The notes: generated by a model not told the origin, from the sequence alone. A stretch of 24,880 nt of DNA from Clostridiales bacterium (GCA_003538975.1 DPQQ01000001.1:434-25313), one strand, 5' to 3'. Counted from the first letter of the stretch, positions 15,003 to 22,781 are shown. A program made the numbers and translations.

Positions 15003-15788
15003 TCATATATAAATTATCGTATCTGTTATTTTTTTCTTTTCAAGATACTTTTTCATGAAAAAAGTCGGCTTAAAACTTAATGCGGATTCGGGACAAATTT
15101 TAACGCACTTTAAGCATCTTATACACTTGTTATTCGTAACGCCGTTTTTTATCGCCGCATAATTACACGAACTTTCGCAAAGACCGCAACGGTTACAATC
15201 GCCGTTTTTATAAATTTTTATTCCTGTACGACTTCTCAGTTTCGGGAAAAGGTTTGCTAACGGATTCTTTTTAAGCTTCGGCAGAATGATTCCGGACGGA
15301 TTTTTTATCTTTTTTACAATCTGTTCCGGAACGCATATATCGTTAAACGACGTATCGCCCGTTATATACGAGTGTTTTGCCGGGACATACGCCGCAGCGA
15401 CTATATTTTTTATGTTTTTGCGGTATTTTTTTTGTACTTCATAAAGTACGTTTCCGTGGTTCATCTTTCCGTAAGACGCTATAACGGTAAGGTTATTTAT
15501 TTTACTTACAGATAAAAAATCTCTGACCAAGCCGGGAATATTCTGACAATGTACGGGAAAGCACAAAACAAGATTGTCGTAATAAAAAGTTTCCCTTTCT
15601 TTCACCTTTGTTTTCGCTATACCTTTTTCGGTTATATCCGTAAGAGGATAACCCGTTTCTTTTGCGAAAAACTCCGCTATACGCCTTGTTTCGCCCGTCT
15701 CGGAATAAAAGCACACGGCGTTCGATTCGCTTTTGTTTTTACCGGGGTTTTCACTATTTCCGGGAATAAAATTTTCGGATTCAATCAT
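15003..15788 (-). CDS. EFR1-type flavodoxin/2[4Fe-4S] ferredoxin fusion
   Basis: In this 261-residue protein, residues about 23-170 form a flavodoxin-like domain with an FMN phosphate loop YSETGETRRIA at 28-38, and FPVHCQNIPG follows at 77-86. The C-terminal part holds two [4Fe-4S] motifs, C198/C201/C204/C208 and C222/C225/C228/C232. This domain order is that of the EFR1 family of electron carriers found in many Firmicutes. It would carry low-potential electrons via FMN and clusters in the cytoplasm. The first 22 residues are polar and probably disordered. Its ATG overlaps the stop of the PP-loop gene upstream by 8 bases, so the two are co-translated. This suggests the ATP-dependent enzyme needs a reductive partner, although that link is inference. 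Confidence 0.85.
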   Translation of the reverse strand: MIESENFIPGNSENPGKNKSESNAVCFYSETGETRRIAEFFAKETGYPLTDITEKGIAKTKVKERETFYYDNLVLCFPVHCQNIPGLVRDFLSVSKINNLTVIASYGKMNHGNVLYEVQKKYRKNIKNIVAAAYVPAKHSYITGDTSFNDICVPEQIVKKIKNPSGIILPKLKKNPLANLFPKLRSRTGIKIYKNGDCNRCGLCESSCNYAAIKNGVTNNKCIRCLKCVKICPESALSFKPTFFMKKYLEKKKITDTIIYI

Positions 15789-17190
15789 TTTTATTCTCTT
15801 CTTTATCCGAAAAATACTCTCTCATAATCGAACATTCCGGGATTTCTCCGAGCGAAAATCCTAACGATTCTTTAAGTTCCTTCAACGCTTCTTCTCTCGT
15901 TAAGTTTTTGCCTTTTCCGGCAATGGCGATTTCAAGCGCGCTGAAAGGTATCATCGTACTTTTCATATCGTAAAAGCGTCTGAACTGCGAATGTTCTTTG
16001 CACTTTTCGATCTTGCAGCTCGTATGCAAGCCTTTGTCCGTTTCTTCAGGAGCAACCCAGCCGCACTCTTTGATTATGGTTTCTTTAACCTTTCGCCATT
16101 CGTAAACGCCGCCGCTTATTTCGTCGAAATCGACCTGCACGAAAGCGGGAATATTGCCCGACCACGACGAAGATCTTATGGCTCGTTTCAATGGTTTTAA
16201 GATGGAAGGAACTTCGTTTATCGCTTCGCATATGTTATGCACGAGCGTGTTTTCGTATCCGGCGGCTTTTTTGATCGGATTATCGCCGTAGGCAAGCTGC
16301 TTCATCGTGGCAAGCGTATGGAACTGCCCTTTTTTAAGCGGCGGATGAAGAGTGAGTATTCTGCCCGCATTAAACAAAAAATTAAGCGCTTTGTTATCGG
16401 GAAACGTGTAAGCTATTTGCGGCGCCATATGGTTATAATACAGTCCCAGAAGCTGAGCCGGTTCGTTGCCTGCGACAAAGTAAGGAACTTTGTTCGCGAC
16501 GAGTTCGGGATAAAACAAAACGTACGCAAGCGACGGACACGCGCAGGTGTTGCCAGCGAGTTCGTAAAGCTTTTTATAAATCTTTTTAAGATCGTCCGCC
16601 ATTACTCTCCTTTCGATAAATTCTACCGACGAGAGTTTGTTTTTGGCGTTTTCGATACTTAATTTAGCATTTTCGGACATATAAGGGATTTCCCACGTGA
16701 GAGCGAGAACGCGTAAATTTTTCACCTTTGCGAGATAGTACAATAGGTACGTCGAATCCTTTCCGCCCGTATAAAACACAGCCACGTCGAAGCGGGACTT
16801 TTTCGATCTCGGGAAGTCGTTCATAACGGGAACTACGCTTTTTAATTTTGCCGTCTCCTTTTCGGTCTGACACATCGGGCAAAGTCCGTCTTCGTCGAAT
16901 TCGAGTCCGGGGATCATAAAGTCGTTCGCTACGCAGCGTTTGCAAAACCGGGCTTCTTCAAAAGACTTCGGCGTAACTTTTTTATCCGCTATATCCACAA
17001 CCTGATTGCCGAAAAGATTTTTAAGAATTTTTATTTCTTCACCGCTTAGTTCGCACGGCAGCGTTTTAATGATTTCAAGCTGCTTTTTATTTAATTTTAT
17101 GGTGTTTTTAAACATTTCGGGCTTATTTTTAAGTCCGTAATATCTTAAAACCTTTCCTTCTAAATTCCATCTGTTTTGTAAATCGTACAT
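15781..17190 (-). CDS. PP-loop ATP-pyrophosphatase related to N-acetyl sugar amidotransferases
   Basis: In this 469-residue protein, the N-terminal 80 residues are of unknown type. A four-cysteine, probably zinc-binding segment follows: C83/C86 ... C104/C107, with the FMIPGLEFDEDGLCPMC pattern seen in PseA/WbpG-like sugar amidotransferases. Next comes the PP-loop FYTGGKDST at 139-147, which binds ATP and activates a substrate by adenylation. Late conserved features include TSCKIEKCKEHSQF and LTREEALKEL. The family adenylates and amidates or thiolates small substrates; no sugar-biosynthesis genes are nearby, so the substrate is unknown. Start: an in-frame ATG at 17274 overlaps the -10 box of a near-consensus promoter, so it would be upstream of the transcript start. 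I use the ATG at 17190, preceded by GGTGG. Overlap with the EFR1 gene implies a shared pathway. Confidence 0.8.
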   Translation of the reverse strand: MYDLQNRWNLEGKVLRYYGLKNKPEMFKNTIKLNKKQLEIIKTLPCELSGEEIKILKNLFGNQVVDIADKKVTPKSFEEARFCKRCVANDFMIPGLEFDEDGLCPMCQTEKETAKLKSVVPVMNDFPRSKKSRFDVAVFYTGGKDSTYLLYYLAKVKNLRVLALTWEIPYMSENAKLSIENAKNKLSSVEFIERRVMADDLKKIYKKLYELAGNTCACPSLAYVLFYPELVANKVPYFVAGNEPAQLLGLYYNHMAPQIAYTFPDNKALNFLFNAGRILTLHPPLKKGQFHTLATMKQLAYGDNPIKKAAGYENTLVHNICEAINEVPSILKPLKRAIRSSSWSGNIPAFVQVDFDEISGGVYEWRKVKETIIKECGWVAPEETDKGLHTSCKIEKCKEHSQFRRFYDMKSTMIPFSALEIAIAGKGKNLTREEALKELKESLGFSLGEIPECSIMREYFSDKEENKND

Positions 17191-17265
17191 ATTCCACCGC
17201 TGATTTTTAATATCGACCGCTTTTTTATTTAAGTTTTTTATAAAAATACGTTTATCAACGATTAA

Positions 17266-17294
17266 ATTATACATTATTATAAGCGTCTTTTCAA
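17266..17294 (-). promoter_or_regulatory. Promoter for the PP-loop/EFR1 operon; decides the start codon
   Basis: On the minus strand TTGAAA (17289-17294), 17 bases, TATAAT (17266-17271). Transcription would begin near 17259, downstream of the ATG at 17274, so the first usable in-frame ATG is at 17190. Confidence 0.65.
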
Positions 17295-17349
17295 TACCGG
17301 ATTTTAAGATTTTTTAGTTTTAATTGTTTGCGTCGCCGAATATTTCCGC

Positions 17350-17378
17350 AAAAAAACAGCCGCGTAAAAGCGACCGTT
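17350..17378 (-). terminator. Terminator after the copZ-like gene
   Basis: On the minus strand AACGGTCGC pairs with GCGGCTGTT (nine pairs, two of them G-U) around a 6-base loop, followed by a run of Ts. It lies about 30 bases after the stop codon at 17408. Confidence 0.75.
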
Positions 17379-17407
17379 TTCAGATGATTTTGTTTATTCT
17401 TTTTTTA

Positions 17408-17653
17408 TTATTCCGAGACGATTTCGCCGGAATAGCCGACCTCGGTAAGAGCGCTTAATATATCCGAATAATCTGTTACGGGTTCCTTTAAGGTGATAAC
17501 CGAAGTTTCGTTAAGCTTAACGTCGGCTTTTTTGACGTTATCAAGCGCTTCGAGAGCGTTTTTAGCCTTCATGACGCAGTGCTGGCAATGAAGTCCGCTT
17601 ATATTGATTTTTACCTGATTTTTGTTTTTGTTAAAGATTGAAAATAAAGACAT
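17408..17653 (-). CDS. copZ: CopZ-like heavy-metal-associated (HMA) copper chaperone
   Basis: This 81-residue protein is a single HMA domain with the metal motif GLHCQHC (C23, C26) and the usual beta-alpha-beta-beta-alpha-beta pattern through GYSGEIV near the end. It should bind Cu(I) in the cytoplasm and pass it to the CopA ATPase encoded just upstream. There is a 15-residue N-terminal extension before the domain (MSLFSIFNKNKNQ), which could be an amphipathic or membrane-touching tail. Compared with the usual GMxCxxC, Leu replaces Met. It has its own promoter at 17698-17725, a good AAAGGAG site and a clear terminator, so it can be made in excess over the pump. Confidence 0.88.
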   Translation of the reverse strand: MSLFSIFNKNKNQVKINISGLHCQHCVMKAKNALEALDNVKKADVKLNETSVITLKEPVTDYSDILSALTEVGYSGEIVSE

Positions 17654-17697
17654 AACTTCTCCTTTAAGGCTTTGCTTTCATCGCATACGCCCTTTTA

Positions 17698-17725
17698 ATT
17701 ATAGTATTATTTTTTGATTTTTCAA
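17698..17725 (-). promoter_or_regulatory. Promoter for the copZ-like gene
   Basis: On the minus strand TTGAAA (17720-17725), 16 bases, TATAAT (17698-17703). It lies between copA and copZ. I see no CopY-type TACAnnTGTA or GC-rich CsoR-type box next to it. Confidence 0.6.
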
Positions 17726-17758
17726 CGATTTTTACGGAATTTACTTCAAAAATTTCGC

Positions 17759-19948
17759 TTATTTTAAGCTTTTGCGTTTTAAAAGAAGCGTGTTGGCTAT
17801 AACCGTAAGACTGCTTAATACCATCGCGAGACTTGCGAACATCGGGTTAAGCGTTATACCCGCCCATTTAAGTGCGCCGAGAGCTATCGGAATCATTAAA
17901 ACGTTGTAAATGAACGCCCAGAAAAGGTTCATTCTTATGCATTTTAAGGTGTTTTTGGATATTTTTATGAATTCCGTGATTTTCATAAGGTCGTCGGTCA
18001 TAAGAGTTACTTCCGCGCAATCGACGGCTACGTCGGTGCCGTTTTTAACCGCTATACCCACGTCGGCAACCGCAAGCGCGGGGCTGTCGTTTATGCCGTC
18101 GCCGCACATTGCGGTGATTTTGCCCGCTGCCTTTTCTTTAAGTATATAATCGGACTTTTCTTTGGGGAGAATGCCCGAATAATATCTTTTTATATCTATA
18201 TCTTTAAGAATTTCTTTGGCGGCGGCTTCGTTATCGCCGGTAAGCATAACCGGTTCCACGCCGAGTTTGTTGAGTCTTGCGATAAGCTCCTTCGCATCGG
18301 GTTTAAGCGCGTCCGCAACGTAAATTCTGCCGAGATATTTACTGTTTTCCGCCACGCAGATTTCGGTATAAACCGCATTTTTGGACTTTTCCGGAAGGTC
18401 CTTTATCCCGGCGTATTCCGCTATAAACGCACCCTTGCCAAGATAGTAAGTCTTCCCGTTTATGTCGGCTGAAATACCGAAACCGGAATAGTTTTTAAAG
18501 TTTTCCGCCGGTAAAAAATAGTCGTCCTTTTTGCTTAACTTAAAAGCGTTCGCTATGGGGTGCGACGAAAACTTTTCGACCGAAGCGCAGATTTTTACAA
18601 GTTCGTCGTCAGTCATACCGGATGCGTTTTCGACTTCTACTATAACGGGTTTGCCCGTCGTAAGCGTACCCGTTTTATCAAAGAACAACGTGTCGATTTT
18701 ATCGGCGATTTCAAGCGTTTTACCGTCTTTGCAAAGTATGCCGCGTTCGGCGCAGAGTCCTTCGCCGACGACTACCGCGAGCGGCGTTGCAAGTCCCAAT
18801 GCACAAGGGCATGCGGTTACGAGCACGGTGATAAACACGTTCAAGCTTTCTGAAAATCCCGCTCCGCAGATAAGGTAAATTATAAAGCCCAGAAGCGCTA
18901 TACCCATAACCGTCGGAACGAAAATCCCGCAAATTTTATCGGCGGTGGCGGCAATCGGCATCTTCGTGTTCGAAGCTTCCGAAACGAGCCTTACTATTTC
19001 CGAAACGGTGGAATTTTTACCGATATTCTTCGCTTCGTACTCGATGTAGCCGTCGTAATTTATACTGCCGGCAAGGACGTTTTCGCCCTCTTTTCTCATC
19101 TGCGGTTTACTTTCGCCCGTTATGAACGATTCGTCGACGTGAGCGGAACCCGAAATAATTTTACCGTCCACGGCAAACTTTTCGCCTGCTTTGCAAACGA
19201 CGGTATCGCCGGGTTTTACTTCATCTATCGTAACCTTTTTTTCTTCGCCGTTTACTTTAAGCACGGCAAAATCGGGAGTTATCGTGACAAGACTTTTAAG
19301 CGCGCTTTTTGTGCTTTCCTTACCGCTTTTATCTATCTTTCTGCCGAGTTTTACAAAGAAAATAACCATCGTGCAGGATTCGAAATAAAGGCTGCCGTAA
19401 GAAGGTATCACTCCGCATACAAACAGAATAAATTTTACTGAACTGTACGTAAATCCCGAGATAACGCCTAACGTTATAAGCGTATTCATATCCGGAACGA
19501 GATGGAAAAGAGCCTTTATCCCGCCCTTTAATATGTCGAAGCCGTAGACGAGAAAAGGAATCACGAGTACAAGCTGCGCCGCCGCGTAACCTATCGGCGA
19601 CATGTGGTGGTCGAATATCTTAAAATTCGGCAAACCGATCATATGCCCCATCGAAAAGTACATCATAACAAGTACCAGAACGCCGAAAATTATCGTGTCG
19701 GTGTACGTTACCTTTTCGTTCGATTTCGTTATGTCGAAAAGTCCGGTGCTTTTGAAGCCTGCTTCTTTTATAAATCTTTCAAGGTCTTTTACGGTAAGTT
19801 TTTCTTCGTCGTATTCTATCGAAGCGTTAGCCATTACAAGGTTTACGCTTGCAAGGCTTATCCCGTCCTGCTTTGAAAGATACTTTTCAAGTCCGTTCGA
19901 ACACGCGCTGCAGCTCATGCCCGAAACGCCGAGTACAATCTTCTTCAT
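17759..19948 (-). CDS. copA: P1B-1-type Cu+-exporting ATPase
   Basis: This 729-residue membrane pump has one N-terminal HMA domain (GMSCSAC, C13/C16), an actuator TGES at 277-280 and the transmembrane metal site CPC at 380-382. DKTGTLT with phosphorylated Asp424, SHP at 462-464 and GDGIND at 616-621 follow. Later helices carry Y681-N682 and M709/S712, the Cu(I)-coordinating set of P1B-1 ATPases (established), which distinguishes it from Zn/Cd pumps. Eight transmembrane helices are expected; hydrophobic stretches fit. It exports Cu+ from the cytoplasm using ATP. Its start is behind AAAGGAAA. The nearest strong leftward promoter I see is at 20292-20319, beyond the tRNA gene. The 186 bases directly upstream hold only weak -10-like sequences, so its promoter is uncertain. 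It is followed by the copZ-like gene. Confidence 0.95.
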   Translation of the reverse strand: MKKIVLGVSGMSCSACSNGLEKYLSKQDGISLASVNLVMANASIEYDEEKLTVKDLERFIKEAGFKSTGLFDITKSNEKVTYTDTIIFGVLVLVMMYFSMGHMIGLPNFKIFDHHMSPIGYAAAQLVLVIPFLVYGFDILKGGIKALFHLVPDMNTLITLGVISGFTYSSVKFILFVCGVIPSYGSLYFESCTMVIFFVKLGRKIDKSGKESTKSALKSLVTITPDFAVLKVNGEEKKVTIDEVKPGDTVVCKAGEKFAVDGKIISGSAHVDESFITGESKPQMRKEGENVLAGSINYDGYIEYEAKNIGKNSTVSEIVRLVSEASNTKMPIAATADKICGIFVPTVMGIALLGFIIYLICGAGFSESLNVFITVLVTACPCALGLATPLAVVVGEGLCAERGILCKDGKTLEIADKIDTLFFDKTGTLTTGKPVIVEVENASGMTDDELVKICASVEKFSSHPIANAFKLSKKDDYFLPAENFKNYSGFGISADINGKTYYLGKGAFIAEYAGIKDLPEKSKNAVYTEICVAENSKYLGRIYVADALKPDAKELIARLNKLGVEPVMLTGDNEAAAKEILKDIDIKRYYSGILPKEKSDYILKEKAAGKITAMCGDGINDSPALAVADVGIAVKNGTDVAVDCAEVTLMTDDLMKITEFIKISKNTLKCIRMNLFWAFIYNVLMIPIALGALKWAGITLNPMFASLAMVLSSLTVIANTLLLKRKSLK

Positions 19949-20134
19949 ATAAAATTTCCTTTCTTTTTGTTTATATTTTCCTTTATTATTGCCTTAATGT
20001 TGACTTTTTTATAATTTAGTGATAAATTTATTATCGTAACGTTTTGGTTGCGATTTTATATTCACGGTTTGTTCGGCACAGCGTTTACCGCTTGTTTGCG
20101 TTACGTTTTACAATCTCGTTATTTAAATCAATAC

Positions 20135-20209
20135 GCTTCCGTAGTTAAATGGATATAACCGCCCCCTCCTAAGGGGCAATTGCGAGTTCGATTCTCGCCG
20201 GGAGTACCA
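20135..20209 (+). tRNA. tRNA-Arg, anticodon CCT
   Basis: This 75-base cloverleaf has acceptor GCTTCCG/CGGGAGT, a D stem GTTA/TAAC, an anticodon stem GCCCC/GGGGC with loop CTCCTAA (anticodon 20168-20170), and a 4-base variable region. The T stem is GCGAG/CTCGC with loop TTCGATT, and the discriminator is A with an encoded CCA. It reads the rare AGG arginine codon. The first acceptor pair is G-U and a second pair is U-G, which is slightly unusual. It is followed at once by a terminator, so it is a single-gene unit. Confidence 0.93.
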
Positions 20210-20210
20210 G

Positions 20211-20236
20211 AAGTCGCCGCAAAGCGACTTTTTTAT
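20211..20236 (+). terminator. Terminator of the tRNA-Arg gene
   Basis: AAGTCGC (20211-20217) and GCGACTT (20224-20230) form a 7-pair stem followed by TTTTATTTTA, starting two bases after the CCA end. Confidence 0.85.
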
Positions 20237-20268
20237 TTTATTGCTTTTCCGAAGCCGTCCGCAATCCA

Positions 20269-20319
20269 TACCAATTTGGTAGACATTATTATTATACACT
20301 TAATTTAGCCCTTGTCAAA
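20269..20319 (-). promoter_or_regulatory. Strong leftward promoter with operator-like palindrome
   Basis: On the minus strand TTGACA (20314-20319), 16 bases, TATAAT (20292-20297). Immediately downstream, at about +4 to +16, is the perfect palindrome TACCAAATTGGTA (20269-20281), well placed for a repressor. Only a 17-codon frame follows before the tRNA-Arg gene, which this transcript would cross in antisense on the way to copA. Confidence 0.6.
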
Positions 20320-20498
20320 CTTTTTGAACTTTTATTTATATTTATTTCATACAATTTTGATAGGAAATAAAAACGTTATGATCCGCCGAATCAAAACTAT
20401 CCGCAAATGATAATCGAAGAATACCGTTTCATCATGACAAGTACCGGCATAAATTATAAAAATCCTTTATAATTCTAAAAATATACTATCAGCACCAA

Positions 20499-20528
20499 TG
20501 CAAATTCTTACAGTTGTAAGAATTTGCA
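20499..20528. repeat. 30-base palindrome with 14-base arms
   Basis: TGCAAATTCTTACA (20499-20512) and TGTAAGAATTTGCA (20515-20528) are perfect reverse complements with only two bases between. TTTTCT follows on the plus strand. It could be a terminator, a protein-binding site or the scar of a mobile element. Confidence 0.6.
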
Positions 20529-20541
20529 TTTTCTATAAATT

Positions 20542-20570
20542 AAAAAAGAGTAGAAAAACTACTCTTTTTT
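20542..20570. terminator. Terminator overlapping the stop of the 92-residue gene
   Basis: AAAAAAGAGTAG (20542-20553) and CTACTCTTTTTT (20559-20570) form a 12-pair stem whose outer A/T part supplies U-runs in both directions. The core GAGTAG/CTACTC stem terminates the minus-strand gene. Confidence 0.75.
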
Positions 20571-20847
20571 ATTGTTGATTTTGTTTTTTTTCTTTGGATT
20601 TTTTAGAAATTTTTATCAATAATTTTACTATATACTCTATAGTAATACAAATAATAGCCACCGCTAAAACAAATATAATATCAAGTATTATTCCAAACCA
20701 ATCTCCCAAAAAGTGTTCACCTAACAAATAAAAGAAAACTAAAAGTCCCCATTCAACAATGCCTATAATATATTCATACCACTTTAAGCTCACTAGAAAA
20801 TCTTCTGTAAAAATAAAGCATTTTAATAAAAATTCTATTGTTTTCAT
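20569..20847 (-). CDS. Small hydrophobic membrane protein of unknown function
   Basis: This 92-residue protein has hydrophobic stretches at about 22-42 (WYEYIIGIVEWGLLVFFYLLG) and 49-75 (GDWFGIILDIIFVLAVAIICI), a possible weaker one near the N-terminus, and a lysine-rich C-terminal tail (ISKKSKEKKQNQQ). I do not recognise a family. It starts 6 bases after the stop of the RHS-repeat remnant, the position where RHS/WapA-type toxin loci often encode an immunity protein. That role is a guess, because no toxin domain precedes it. The ribosome site is poor (only A-rich sequence before the ATG). Base composition is more AT-rich than in the metabolic genes to the left. Confidence 0.55.
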   Translation of the reverse strand: MKTIEFLLKCFIFTEDFLVSLKWYEYIIGIVEWGLLVFFYLLGEHFLGDWFGIILDIIFVLAVAIICITIEYIVKLLIKISKKSKEKKQNQQ

Positions 20848-20853
20848 ATTTTT

Positions 20854-21087
20854 TTATTTTACTATATTAGGATTGCCTATTACGTCGTACTCGCATATCT
20901 CTCCGCCGCAAGTCTTCATTTCGTCTCCGGCGTATGCGTATTCTTTCACGCTTCTTTCTTTTTCTTCTTCTATCTGCGTGTCGTCCTTTAACGTGAACCC
21001 GTATTCTCTTCTCTTTATTATGTTTCCTTTATTATCATAACTTATTATTTCACTTTTGTCAATAGCCTTATTATCTTCGCGGATTAG
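20854..21087 (-). pseudogene. Remnant of an RHS/YD-repeat protein, cut by the mobile element
   Basis: An open stretch of 77 codons, with no start codon of its own, reads LIREDNKAIDKS, then ISYDNKGNIIKRREY, then EYAYAG and EYDVIGNPNIVK before a stop. LxREDN, YDxxGNI and YDxxGNP in this order are the hallmark of Firmicute RHS/WapA YD-repeat proteins (family knowledge). Those are large secreted proteins with variable C-terminal toxins. The similarity begins exactly at the end of the recombinase gene. An in-frame stop (TGA, 21088-21090) lies just upstream, so the 5' part has been separated by the integrated element. The reading frame also ends soon after GNP, where intact proteins continue, so the fragment is damaged or was a displaced cassette. 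Confidence 0.72.
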
Positions 21088-22781
21088 TCAGTTACGATAT
21101 GACTTGCACTTTTTTTGGAAAGCACGACGAGCGTTTCGACGCCGTCTTGATTCTCCAACAACAGTTTATTCACTTCGCCGCTATCGGAATAGATCGGAAA
21201 GTTCAGGGTTATCGATTTTAACGGCATTTCAACCTGTTCTTCATTAGAATAAATCTGTATGTCCTTTATCAGATAGGAAATTAAATCTTTCTTTTCTTTG
21301 TCAGACATTATATCATAAATTTTGTCAAAAGACAACAATAATTTATACACATTGTCAAGCGTAAGAACCTCTTCTTCCATAGCCGCTCGCCTTAACGAGG
21401 CATCCTTTATACATTCCTCCAATTCGTTTATTGTATCGTATAAAGAATCCAGCCTCGCAGACATATCTTTTAATTTGCGTTCGCGATATTTTGTATCGAG
21501 AGGTAAGTTGTCTATTGTTTCTTCCAGATTTGCCTTATTTGTCTCCGTTTCAATAAGTTTCTTTTTATAATTCCTCAGCTCGGTATCGATTGCTTCCGTA
21601 TTCGCTTTCTGACCGATTCTGCTTTCGATTTCTTTTGCAAAAGATTCGCCTCGAATCAACTCTTTTATCGCTTCGACCACATAAGGTTCTATATCCGTCG
21701 TCCTTAATTTTGCTTTATAATTGCAGACATATCCCCGCGGATTACCGTTATGCCCGCAATAATAGTAATACACGTCTTTATATGTACCGTCCTTTTTTTG
21801 CCAGGAATGACGATTGCAATACATCGGGCTTCCGCATTTTGGACATTTTAGCAACCCTGTCAACAAGTGAATGCGTTCTCGCCCGACGCGCGAAGGGGAT
21901 TTAAAGCCTGTAATATTTCTTTTTTCTCTTACTCTTTCCCAAGTTTTTTGATCCACCAAGGCGTCATGTTTTCCGTCATACACAAGATAATCGCTTGTCC
22001 GAACCGTCCGATAATCGTCACGACTTCCTTTTACCTTTTCTTTTATTCGTCTGCCGTAAGCAATTTTTCCTGCGTACACCGGATTGTCCAGAACACACTG
22101 AACGCTTCTCGCGCTCCACGCCGTTATGTCGCTTTCTTTATGTTTATTTTTTGCAATTCCTTGTAAATTGAGATATTTAGCTACACCGTTATAGCCCATA
22201 TCCGTATTGGCAAATTTATCGTAAATAAGCCTCACTACTTCCGCTTCTTGCTCGTTTATAATCAACGTATCGTCTTTTAACGAATAACCGTATGGTGCAG
22301 GTCCTCCGTTCCATAAACCCTGCCTTGCTTTTTCTTTTCTCCCGTTCATCGTCTGTTCAAGAATATTTTCGCGTTCGATTTCCGCTACGGCAGACAGTAC
22401 CGATATAAGCAATTTTCCGCTTGCTTGCGATGAATCTATACCTTCCTCGACACTGATTAAGTTTACGCCATAATCTTGTACTTTTTGAAGCGAATTCAAA
22501 ATATCAGCGGCATTTCTGCCAAAACGAGATAATTTATATACAAGAATGTAATCGATTTGCTTTCCTTCCTGAATATCTGCCAGCATCAACTGAAACGCAG
22601 GGCGTCCGGCAATAGATTTGCCGGACTTTCCCGCATCTTCATATCTTTTTACAATATCCATTTCTTCACGTTCTGCAAACGTTTTCATACGCGTAATTTG
22701 CCCTTCAAGGCTAAATCCGTCCACCTGCATTTCGGTACTTACTCTTGAATATAAGACGCATTTTTTACCTTCTCTGTTCAT
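21084..22781 (-). CDS. Large serine recombinase (integrase/excisionase of the element)
   Basis: This is a 565-residue recombinase. The N-terminal resolvase domain has the catalytic serine in YSRVSTEMQ (Ser15) and the arginine-bearing YKLSRFGRNAADIL segment at 82-95. The central recombinase domain follows (APYGY at 162-166, LDNPVYAGKIAYGR at 231-244). A zinc ribbon has C313/C316 and C342/C353. A charged coiled coil at about 385-455 comes before the C-terminal region. Such enzymes cut and join attachment sites without a tRNA target. The ATG at 22779-22781 lies behind AAAGGAAAGGCG and overlaps the end of the small gene upstream, so it is translationally coupled. Its final codons and stop coincide with the start of RHS homology, suggesting that the stop codon comes from the target DNA. 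Confidence 0.93.
   Translation of the reverse strand: MNREGKKCVLYSRVSTEMQVDGFSLEGQITRMKTFAEREEMDIVKRYEDAGKSGKSIAGRPAFQLMLADIQEGKQIDYILVYKLSRFGRNAADILNSLQKVQDYGVNLISVEEGIDSSQASGKLLISVLSAVAEIERENILEQTMNGRKEKARQGLWNGGPAPYGYSLKDDTLIINEQEAEVVRLIYDKFANTDMGYNGVAKYLNLQGIAKNKHKESDITAWSARSVQCVLDNPVYAGKIAYGRRIKEKVKGSRDDYRTVRTSDYLVYDGKHDALVDQKTWERVREKRNITGFKSPSRVGRERIHLLTGLLKCPKCGSPMYCNRHSWQKKDGTYKDVYYYYCGHNGNPRGYVCNYKAKLRTTDIEPYVVEAIKELIRGESFAKEIESRIGQKANTEAIDTELRNYKKKLIETETNKANLEETIDNLPLDTKYRERKLKDMSARLDSLYDTINELEECIKDASLRRAAMEEEVLTLDNVYKLLLSFDKIYDIMSDKEKKDLISYLIKDIQIYSNEEQVEMPLKSITLNFPIYSDSGEVNKLLLENQDGVETLVVLSKKSASHIVTD
21088..21089 (-). other. Predicted attachment-site core (GA) at the left end of the mobile element
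   Basis: RHS homology starts with the codon at 21085-21087. The bases just before it are GA on the minus strand, the core dinucleotide used by TnpX/TndX-type large serine recombinases. A GA or similar codon end would restore an RHS-like reading frame. The exact base is inferred; the matching right end lies outside the window. Confidence 0.4.

Larger units (their letters stand above)
20237..20568. other. Intergenic stretch between tRNA-Arg and the 92-residue membrane protein
   Basis: No supported gene lies here. It holds a strong leftward promoter with a palindrome, a TTATAAA/TTTATAA repeat at 20454-20472, and a 30-base palindrome at 20499-20528. The lower GC than the housekeeping genes to the left fits accessory DNA. 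Confidence 0.55.

Noticed and set aside
17191..17274. Start of the PP-loop protein at the ATG at 17274
   Set aside because: That ATG overlaps the -10 box of a near-consensus promoter and would precede the transcript start; no ribosome site lies before it.
17654..20134. CopY- or CsoR-type operator near the copper genes
   Set aside because: No TACAnnTGTA or GC-rich CsoR-type pseudo-palindrome was found upstream of copA or the copZ-like gene.
20135..20209. tRNA-Arg as the integration target of the mobile element
   Set aside because: The element encodes a serine recombinase, its predicted end is about 900 bases away inside an RHS remnant, and I found no copy of the tRNA 3' end near 21090.
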